Of a DNA stretch of 64,000 nucleotides, positions 57,498 to 64,000 are shown piece after piece. Origin of the DNA: Paraburkholderia sp. DHOC27 (GTDB lineage Bacteria; Pseudomonadota; Gammaproteobacteria; Burkholderiales; Burkholderiaceae); NCBI RefSeq assembly GCF_003429005.1, contig NZ_QVQV01000004.1, positions 124,518 through 188,517 of the forward strand. The letters run 5' to 3'. The number at the start of each line of letters is the position of its first letter. Position 1 is the stretch's first letter. The position numbers and the translations under genes were made by a program. The notes beneath the pieces are model-generated. The model was not told the origin of the DNA. It did not search any database and saw only the letters and a program-made list of their open reading frames with translations.

Positions 57498-58667
57498 ATG
57501 GGCGTCGCCAACCCCTTTCACGCCAAACATCACCCTTCCGACAAGGACGCCGCTGCGACAGCAGGCGCCACGCCGGTCGCTTCCGATGAGCGCGTACGCA
57601 GTGAATCCTGGTTCAAACATCTGCTGAACCGCCCCGAATTCGCCGCGCTTGCTGGCGCCGTGATGGTCTTCCTCGTGTTTGGGTTTGCCGCCGGCAACTC
57701 CGGCATGTTCAACCTCGACGGCGTGATGAACTGGTCGCAGGTCGCGGCCTACCTCGGCATCATCGCCGTGGGCGCGTGCCTGTTGATGATCGCCGGTGAG
57801 TTCGACCTGTCGATCGGTTCCATGATCGGCTTCGCTGGCATGATGGTCGCGCTGCCCACCATGTATTTCCACTGGCCGATCGGGCTGTCCATCCTGTTCG
57901 CTTTCGTCGGCTCGATGCTGCTCGGCGCGCTCAACGGCTACCTCGTGATGCGCACGCGGCTGCCGTCGTTCATCGTCACGCTCGCTTTCCTGTTCATCCT
58001 GCGCGGCCTCACGCTTGCGCTCTCGGTGATGTTCGCCGATCGCACCATCATCTCTGGTGTGGGCGACGTGGCCGCACATGACTGGCTCGCTCATACGTTG
58101 TTCCAGGGCGTTGCCTTCAAGGGCCTGTTCGTGACACTCGGACACATGGGCCTGCTGAAGATGCTCGACAACGGCAATCCGCTCGTACCTGGCATTCCCA
58201 AAGTCATCCTGTGGTGGTTCGCGCTGGCAGCGGTGTGCGCTTTCACCCTCGCCAAGACACGCACGGGTAACTGGATTTTCGCAGTGGGCGGCGATGCCAA
58301 CGCAGCGAAGAACGTCGGCGTGCCGGTGCGTCGCGTGAAGATCTCACTGTTCGTGCTGACCGCCTTCTGCTCGTGCCTGTACGCAGTGCTGCAGGTGTGC
58401 GACATCGGTTCGGCTGCGGCAGACCGTGGCTTGCAGGCTGAATTCGAAGCCATCATCGCGGCGGTGATCGGCGGCACGCTGCTGACCGGCGGTTATGGTT
58501 CGGTGATCGGCGCCTGCTTCGGCGCGCTGATCTTCGGCGTGGTGCAGATCGGCATCACCTACACGAACATCGATTCGGACTGGTTCCGCGTTTTCCTCGG
58601 CGTGATGTTGCTGTTCGCGGTGCTGTTCAACCACTACGTGCGCAGCCGCGTTTCGACATCGCGCTAA
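57498..58667 (+). CDS. CUT2-family ABC transporter permease
   Basis: A 389-residue inner-membrane permease of the RbsC/FrcC type, with about ten hydrophobic segments. [20 protein letters not shown] and [19 protein letters not shown] are hallmark segments, and [20 protein letters not shown] follows. An unusually polar 50-residue N-terminal extension precedes the first helix. AAGGAG lies just upstream of ATG 57498; a frame opening 55 codons earlier is rejected. It follows the binding-protein gene by 180 bases with no terminator seen. Confidence 0.92.
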   Translation: MGVANPFHAKHHPSDKDAAATAGATPVASDERVRSESWFKHLLNRPEFAALAGAVMVFLVFGFAAGNSGMFNLDGVMNWSQVAAYLGIIAVGACLLMIAGEFDLSIGSMIGFAGMMVALPTMYFHWPIGLSILFAFVGSMLLGALNGYLVMRTRLPSFIVTLAFLFILRGLTLALSVMFADRTIISGVGDVAAHDWLAHTLFQGVAFKGLFVTLGHMGLLKMLDNGNPLVPGIPKVILWWFALAAVCAFTLAKTRTGNWIFAVGGDANAAKNVGVPVRRVKISLFVLTAFCSCLYAVLQVCDIGSAAADRGLQAEFEAIIAAVIGGTLLTGGYGSVIGACFGALIFGVVQIGITYTNIDSDWFRVFLGVMLLFAVLFNHYVRSRVSTSR

Positions 58668-58681
58668 GCAAGGAGCTCAAG

Positions 58682-59488
58682 ATGAGTACGACACAAGCTG
58701 CCAGCGACGATTACATCCTGTCGCTCGAAAACGTCAGCCGCTATTTCGGTAACGTGATTGCGCTGAAGGACATCACGATCCGCCTGAAGCGCGGCGAAGT
58801 GCACTGCCTGCTGGGCGACAACGGCGCGGGCAAATCCACGCTGATCAAGACGCTCGCGGGTGTCCACCAGCCGAGCGAAGGCACCTATCTCGTGGACGGC
58901 AAGCCGGTCCACTTCACGTCGCCGAAAGACGCGCTCGATCTGGGCATCGCCACCGTGTATCAGGATCTTGCGCTGGTGCCCCTGCTCTCCGTGGCCCGCA
59001 ACTTCTTCATGGGACGCGAGCCGCAGAAGAAACTGTTCGGGTTCCTTAGCGTGATGGATCTCGATCATTGCGCCACCGCCTCGCGCGACAAACTCGCGGA
59101 AATGGGCATCAACGTGCGCGATCCGCATCAGCCCATCGGCACGATGTCGGGCGGCGAAAAGCAATGTCTCGCGATTGCACGCGCCATCCACTTCGGCGCA
59201 CGCGTGCTGATTCTCGACGAACCGACGGCCGCACTCGGCGTGAAGCAGAGCTTCAACGTGCTGAAGCTGATCCACACAGCGCGCGCCAAAGGCATTTCGG
59301 TGATCTTCATCACGCACAACGTGCACCACGCGTATCCGATTGGTGATTCCTTCACGCTGCTCAATCGCGGCAAATCGCTCGGCACCTTCACCAAGGACAC
59401 CATCAGCAAGGATGAGGTGCTCGACATGATGGCGGGTGGCGCGGAAATGCAGAAGATGATCGGCGAGCTGGAAGGCGCGACCATCTGA
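58682..59488 (+). CDS. Sugar ABC transporter ATP-binding protein (single domain)
   Basis: A 268-residue ATPase. Walker A is GDNGAGKST, the Q-loop is VYQDLALVP, the signature is [14 protein letters not shown], Walker B is [12 protein letters not shown], and the switch His is in FITHNVHHA. It carries one ABC domain, unlike the double-domain RbsA/XylG proteins usual for CUT2 systems, resembling FrcA-type proteins that work as homodimers. GGAG lies upstream, 14 bases after the permease stop. Confidence 0.93.
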   Translation: MSTTQAASDDYILSLENVSRYFGNVIALKDITIRLKRGEVHCLLGDNGAGKSTLIKTLAGVHQPSEGTYLVDGKPVHFTSPKDALDLGIATVYQDLALVPLLSVARNFFMGREPQKKLFGFLSVMDLDHCATASRDKLAEMGINVRDPHQPIGTMSGGEKQCLAIARAIHFGARVLILDEPTAALGVKQSFNVLKLIHTARAKGISVIFITHNVHHAYPIGDSFTLLNRGKSLGTFTKDTISKDEVLDMMAGGAEMQKMIGELEGATI

Positions 59489-59611
59489 TGTGCGTGCTGC
59501 TTCAAGCGCCGCTGCCAGGTGCCGCTGTTACATGCCGCAGTTGCGTGCCACTGATCGCGCCATCATTGCGCGCCTTTGCTTCGTAGCGTGCCTCGATATT
59601 CAGGAAATTTC

Positions 59612-61627
59612 ATGGCTCTTACCAGTACCCCTTCTGCCGCTACCAGCCGCTTTGCGACGGGCCGTAGCCGCGACATCATCTGCCTTGGCCGGCTCGCCGT
59701 CGATCTCTACGCGCAGCAGGTGGGCGCGCGGCTCGAGGACGTGTCGAGCTTTGCGAAATACCTCGGCGGCTCCTCAGCCAATATTGCCTTCGGCTGTGCG
59801 CGCCTCGGCCTCAAGTCGGCAATGCTCGCACGCGTCGGCAACGACCACATGGGCCGCTTCCTCACTGAGACGCTCGCCAAGGAAGGCTGCGATGTCAGCC
59901 ACGTGCCCGTTGACCATGCGCGACTGACCGCACTCGTGATCCTCGGCCTCAAGGATCGCGACACCTTCCCGCTGATTTTCTATCGCGAGGACTGTGCGGA
60001 CATGGCCGTGGACGAAGCCGATTTCGACGAGGCTTTCATTGCGTCGTCGAAAGCGCTGCTCATCACCGGCACGCACTTCTCCACCGCGCAGGTGAACCGC
60101 ACCAGCCGCCGCGCGCTGGAATACGCGCGCCGCAACAACGTGCGCACGATTCTCGACATCGACTATCGCCCGGTTCTGTGGGGACTCACCGGCAAGGCCG
60201 ACGGCGAAACCCGCTTCGTGGCCAATGAGGACGTCAGCGCGCACATCCAGAGTTTCCTGCCGTTGATGGATCTCGTGATCGGCACCGAGGAAGAATTCCG
60301 CATTGCCGGCGGCAAGGACAATCTGATCGACGCGCTCGCCAAGGTTCGCAGCGTGACGCCGGCCACGCTGGTGGTCAAACGCGGCCCGCTGGGTTGCCAG
60401 ATCATCGACGGCGCCATACCCGCTTCGCTCGACGACGCGCCGATTCATGGCGGCGTGCAGGTCGAAGTGCTGAACGTGCTGGGTGCGGGTGACGCGTTTG
60501 CGTCCGGGTTCCTCTCCGGCTGGTTGCGCGACGAACCGCTCGACGCCTGCGCGCGTGCGGCCAACGCGAGCGGCGCGTTGGTGGTGTCACGTCACGGCTG
60601 CGCGCCGGCCATGCCGACGCCTGCCGAACTCGAATACTTTCTCGCCGAAGCGAAGGCCGATCCGCAACGGATGCGCCGCCCCGACCTCGACGCCAGGCTC
60701 GCGCGCCTGCACCGTGTGACGCCCGCGCGCAAGCAGTGGGACGAAGTGCTCGGCTTCGCATTCGATCATCGCAACCAGTTCTTCGATCTCGCGCAGCAGA
60801 CCGGCGCGGATGAATCGCGGGTGGCGAAACTCAAAGGTCTGTTTGTCGAAGCGGTTGCGCAAACCGAGCAGGCACTCGGCCTGCAAGGACGCATTGGCGT
60901 GCTGATCGACGACCGCTACGGCCAGGATGCGCTGAACGCGGCAACGGGGCGCGGCTGGTGGATCGGTCGCCCGGTCGAACTCCCGGGTTCGGTGCCGCTC
61001 GTGTTCGATCATGGCCGCTCGGTCGGCACGACCTTGATCGCGTGGCCGCAGGAGCATGTGGTCAAGTGTCTCGTGCAATACCATCCTGACGAGCCAATCG
61101 AGCAGCGTCTCGAACAGGAAGCGCAACTGCGTGCGCTCTACGACGCGACCCAGGCAAGCGGCCACGAACTGCTGCTCGAAGTGATTCCGCCCAGGCATTT
61201 GCCGCAGGCGCCGGACACGGTGTATCGCGCGCTCAAGCGGCTGTACAACATCGGTCTCTATCCGGAATGGTGGAAGCTGGAGCCAATGGATGCCGCGCAG
61301 TGGCAAGCCATCGACGCCCTCATCGCCGAGCGCGATCCGTATTGCCGTGGCGTGGTGCTGCTCGGTTTGTCGGCGGCGGTCGAGCAGCTCAACGAGGGCT
61401 TCCGCGCTGCTGCGCAATCGGCAACCTGCCGGGGCTTCACCGTGGGCCGCACCATCTTTCACGAGCCGAGTCAGGCATGGCTTGCCGGCACGATTGGCGA
61501 TGACGAACTGATTGGGCGCGTGCGCCACACCTTCGAAACGCTGATCGCCTCGTGGCGTGCCGCGCGCGGCAACCCCGCCACGCAGACGAGCGCGTCGCAC
61601 CCCGTTCACCAGGAGCAGGCGGCATGA
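59612..61627 (+). CDS. iolC: 5-dehydro-2-deoxygluconokinase fused to DUF2090 domain
   Basis: A 671-residue fusion. Residues about 20-335 are a PfkB-family kinase (DIICLGRLAVDLYAQQVG, GGSSANIAFGCARLGL, and the catalytic Asp in NVLGAGDAFASGF), the IolC step phosphorylating 5-dehydro-2-deoxygluconate. Residues about 345-655 form a DUF2090 domain, an aldolase-like TIM barrel, which may supply the following IolJ-type cleavage step. The start MALTSTPSAA has CAGGAAA upstream. Its stop overlaps iolD (ATGA). Confidence 0.92.
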   Translation: MALTSTPSAATSRFATGRSRDIICLGRLAVDLYAQQVGARLEDVSSFAKYLGGSSANIAFGCARLGLKSAMLARVGNDHMGRFLTETLAKEGCDVSHVPVDHARLTALVILGLKDRDTFPLIFYREDCADMAVDEADFDEAFIASSKALLITGTHFSTAQVNRTSRRALEYARRNNVRTILDIDYRPVLWGLTGKADGETRFVANEDVSAHIQSFLPLMDLVIGTEEEFRIAGGKDNLIDALAKVRSVTPATLVVKRGPLGCQIIDGAIPASLDDAPIHGGVQVEVLNVLGAGDAFASGFLSGWLRDEPLDACARAANASGALVVSRHGCAPAMPTPAELEYFLAEAKADPQRMRRPDLDARLARLHRVTPARKQWDEVLGFAFDHRNQFFDLAQQTGADESRVAKLKGLFVEAVAQTEQALGLQGRIGVLIDDRYGQDALNAATGRGWWIGRPVELPGSVPLVFDHGRSVGTTLIAWPQEHVVKCLVQYHPDEPIEQRLEQEAQLRALYDATQASGHELLLEVIPPRHLPQAPDTVYRALKRLYNIGLYPEWWKLEPMDAAQWQAIDALIAERDPYCRGVVLLGLSAAVEQLNEGFRAAAQSATCRGFTVGRTIFHEPSQAWLAGTIGDDELIGRVRHTFETLIASWRAARGNPATQTSASHPVHQEQAA

Positions 61628-63579
61628 ACCAACGCGTCTTGCATCACGAGGCCGTCGCCGAGAGCACGGCCGAATCGACCGCACCGGCCGTGCCAGGCAC
61701 GCTGCGTCTCACGGCAGCACAGGCGCTGGTGCGCTATCTGGCGGCACAGCGCGTCAAGACCGTTGACGGCAGCGGCGTCGAGCCACTGTTCGGCGGCGTG
61801 TTTGCGATCTTTGGTCACGGCAACGTGGCCGGAATCGGTGAAGCACTTTATCAGTACCGCGAAGCATTGCCGACCCTGCGCGCACACAACGAACAGGCGA
61901 TGGCTCACAGCGCGATCGCTTTTGCCAAGGCGCATTTCCGCCGCCGCATGATGGCCGTCACCACGTCCATCGGACCGGGCGCGACCAATCTGCTCACCGC
62001 CGCCGCGCTCGCTCACGTCAACCGTCTGCCGGTGCTGCTGTTGCCGGGCGACATCTTTGTCTCGCGGGCACCGGACCCGGTGTTGCAGCAGGTCGAAGAC
62101 TTCCAGGACGGCGGTATCTCCGCGAACGACGCGTTCAAACCAGTTTCGCGTTACTTCGATCGCATCGTGCATCCGGCGCAGTTGCTCACGGCGTTGCCGC
62201 GCGCGATACGCGTACTGACAGATGCGGCCCTGTGCGGCCCCGTCACGCTCGCGTTGCCGCAGGACGTGCAGGCAATGGCTTACGATTTCCCCGCGGATTT
62301 CTTCGAACCGCGCGTGGTGGGTTTCCACTCGCCCGCGCCGATTGCCGAAGAAATTGCGGCCGCGCTGGCGCGTTTTCGTCGCGCAAAGCGGCCGATGATC
62401 GTAGCCGGCGGCGGCGTGCTATACGGTCATGCAACGGACGCGCTGCACACCTTCGCGACCACCTACGGCATTCCCGTTGCTGAAACGCAGGCGGGCAAAG
62501 GATCGCTCGCCTGGGACGATCCGTTGAACGCGGGTGCGTTGGGCGTCACAGGCTCGCCCGCAGCCAATGCGCTCGCTCACGATGCCGACTGCGTGCTCGC
62601 AATTGGCACGCGTCTGCAGGACTTCACGACCGGCTCGAACACGCTGTTCACGCAGGCCGAGGTGATCGGCATCAATCCGAATGCGTTCGATGGTCTCAAG
62701 CATCGCGCGCTCGTCGTGCAAGCCGACGCGCGTCTCGCGCTGGGCGCGCTCACGGAACAACTGGGCGACTGGCGTGCGGACAGTTCATGGACCGCGCTCG
62801 CACACAAGCTCTCAGCGAGCTGGCGCGACACCGTCGACACGCTCACGCATGCGCCGCAACGCGACAACGTGCTGCCGTACGACGCGGATGTCATCGGCGC
62901 GGTGCAGCGTTCCAGTGCGGCCTCGACCACGGACGATATCGTCGTCTGCGCGGCCGGCACGCTGCCCGCCGAGTTGCACAAGCTGTGGCGCGCGGGACGT
63001 CCAGGCGCCTATCACGTCGAATACGGCTACTCGTGCATGGGCTACGAGATCGCTGGCGGGCTCGGCGCGAAACTCGCGCATCCCGAACGTGAAGTGATCG
63101 TGATGGTGGGCGACGGCAGCTATCTGATGCTGAACAGCGAGATTGCGACCTCGGTGATGCTGGGGGCGAAGCTGATCATCGTCGTGCTCGACAATCGCGG
63201 CTACGGCTGTATCAATCGCCTGCAACAAGCCTGCGGTGGCGCACCGTTCAACAACATGTTCGATGACTGCCAGCAAGGCCCGCTCGGCGCACCGGCCATT
63301 GATTTCGCCGCGCATGCACGCTCGCTCGGCGCCCAGGCCGAGCACGTCGCGAACGTCGCCGAGTTCGAAAGCGCGATGCAGCGCGCCCGCGCCGCGGATC
63401 GCACGTACCTCGTTTGCATCGACACGGATGCGGCCCGCACCACCGACGATGGCGGCTGGTGGTGGGAAGTGGCGGTGCCGGAAGTCTCGACGCGCGAAAC
63501 GGTCCGCAAGGCTCGCGCGCAATACGACAGTCAGATTGCCGCGCGTGCGCAGGCTGCCGACGACACTATCAATGATTGA
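61624..63579 (+). CDS. iolD: 3D-(3,5/4)-trihydroxycyclohexane-1,2-dione hydrolase
   Basis: A 651-residue thiamine-diphosphate enzyme that opens the inositol ring to 5-deoxyglucuronate. The N-terminal pyrimidine-binding domain has the activating Glu in RAHNEQAMAHSAIAFAK. The central domain follows, and the C-terminal domain carries the ThDP/Mg motif VGDGSYLMLNSEIATSVML...LDNRGYGCIN. Length fits IolD. The ATGA overlap with iolC and the ten-base gap to iolE show tight operon structure. Confidence 0.95.
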   Translation: MNQRVLHHEAVAESTAESTAPAVPGTLRLTAAQALVRYLAAQRVKTVDGSGVEPLFGGVFAIFGHGNVAGIGEALYQYREALPTLRAHNEQAMAHSAIAFAKAHFRRRMMAVTTSIGPGATNLLTAAALAHVNRLPVLLLPGDIFVSRAPDPVLQQVEDFQDGGISANDAFKPVSRYFDRIVHPAQLLTALPRAIRVLTDAALCGPVTLALPQDVQAMAYDFPADFFEPRVVGFHSPAPIAEEIAAALARFRRAKRPMIVAGGGVLYGHATDALHTFATTYGIPVAETQAGKGSLAWDDPLNAGALGVTGSPAANALAHDADCVLAIGTRLQDFTTGSNTLFTQAEVIGINPNAFDGLKHRALVVQADARLALGALTEQLGDWRADSSWTALAHKLSASWRDTVDTLTHAPQRDNVLPYDADVIGAVQRSSAASTTDDIVVCAAGTLPAELHKLWRAGRPGAYHVEYGYSCMGYEIAGGLGAKLAHPEREVIVMVGDGSYLMLNSEIATSVMLGAKLIIVVLDNRGYGCINRLQQACGGAPFNNMFDDCQQGPLGAPAIDFAAHARSLGAQAEHVANVAEFESAMQRARAADRTYLVCIDTDAARTTDDGGWWWEVAVPEVSTRETVRKARAQYDSQIAARAQAADDTIND

Positions 63580-63589
63580 GGATGGCCGT

Positions 63590-64000
63590 ATGACTCAGTT
63601 CGACGTACGCATTGGCATCAACCCGTTGTCGTGGATGAACGACGATCTGCCTTCACTGGGTGGCGAAACCCCGCTCGAAGTGGCGCTTACCGAGGGTCGT
63701 GCAATCGGTTATCAGGGCTTCGAACTCGGCAACAAGTTTCCGCGTGAACCGCAGGCGTTGAAGACGCTGCTCGCGCAATACGATCTCGCGCTGGTGTCCG
63801 GCTGGTATTCGGGCAGACTGGCGCGCGGCAGCGTGGCGGACGAGATTGCCTCCGTGGATGCGCATCTGGATCTGCTGGCAAAAAATGGCGCGACCGTGAT
63901 GGTGTATGGCGAAGTGGCCGATTCGATCCAGGGCGCGCCGCGACCGCTGTATCAACGGCCGCGCTTTTTCAGCGCGGCACAGTGGGACGCCTACGCCGCA
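63590..64000 (+). CDS. iolE: Inosose (2-keto-myo-inositol) dehydratase, 5' part
   Basis: The first 137 codons of a protein usually near 300 residues; the window ends inside it. MTQFDVRIGINPLSWMNDDLPSLGG and GYQGFELGNKFPREPQALKTLL are typical of IolE, a TIM-barrel xylose-isomerase-like enzyme that dehydrates 2-keto-myo-inositol, the step between IolG and IolD. GAGGATGG lies before the start. Further iol genes, such as iolB, are expected beyond the edge. Confidence 0.95.
   Translation, partial: MTQFDVRIGINPLSWMNDDLPSLGGETPLEVALTEGRAIGYQGFELGNKFPREPQALKTLLAQYDLALVSGWYSGRLARGSVADEIASVDAHLDLLAKNGATVMVYGEVADSIQGAPRPLYQRPRFFSAAQWDAYAA

Overview
The window looks like a stretch of the main chromosome of a Paraburkholderia/Burkholderia-type betaproteobacterium. 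This rests on high GC, gene order (thrS-infC-rpmI-rplT-pheS-pheT, scoAB, an inositol locus) and protein sequences that read as Burkholderiaceae. No database search was possible, so the species is not assigned. Almost everything is ordinary core or niche metabolism. I see no prophage, transposase, CRISPR array or integrated element.

Layout. 1-6.2 kb (minus strand): the translation operon thrS-infC-rpmI-rplT-pheS-pheT, with a candidate attenuator before pheS and an unlisted 42-codon ORF before rpmI. 6.2-10.4 kb: tRNA-Val(GAC) with a near-consensus promoter and its own terminator, the stringent-response synthetase relA, a RidA-like protein and an alpha/beta hydrolase. 10.6-16.1 kb: ketone-body CoA transferase scoAB, divergent from a PAS-LuxR regulator, then a thioesterase, an SDR dehydrogenase and ETF-ubiquinone oxidoreductase. 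16.3-21.2 kb: a TPR glycosyltransferase, aroC, a 19-copy 7-bp minisatellite, and an LplT-type transporter fused to a PlsC acyltransferase. 21.5-31.3 kb: a CBS-domain protein, an O-acetylhomoserine sulfhydrylase-family enzyme overlapping a hydrolase, DUF962, YihY, WrbA, DUF2069, an FAD-linked dehydrogenase, a phosphoesterase and an SRAP protein with an insertion. 31.5-37.5 kb: a LysR regulator divergent from a NodT/FUSC/DUF1656/HlyD efflux operon of the aromatic-acid type. 37.5-52.8 kb: a chemoreceptor, a fosmidomycin-resistance-type MFS protein, prpE, mtnN, uvrD, valS, galU and small genes.

53.0-64.0 kb is a myo-inositol locus. Minus strand: an RpiR-type regulator, IolG and a second Gfo/Idh/MocA dehydrogenase. 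Plus strand: a CUT2-type ABC transporter, an IolC-DUF2090 fusion, iolD and the start of iolE. The divergent gap holds a palindrome of the GGAA-N6-TTCC type over a predicted rpiR promoter, suggesting that the regulator controls both arms.

The least explained sequence is non-coding. Two large inverted-repeat elements (37467-38212 and about 46931-47624) share arms, lie in opposite orientation to each other, and each carries a pair of very stable hairpins, one of which has changed on both sides of the stem. One copy fills a convergent gap and the other a divergent gap. Other non-coding points are the pheST leader with three mutually competing helices, the minisatellite upstream of aroC, paired LTTR-like boxes upstream of the efflux operon, and a hairpin plus FliA-like promoter before the chemoreceptor gene.
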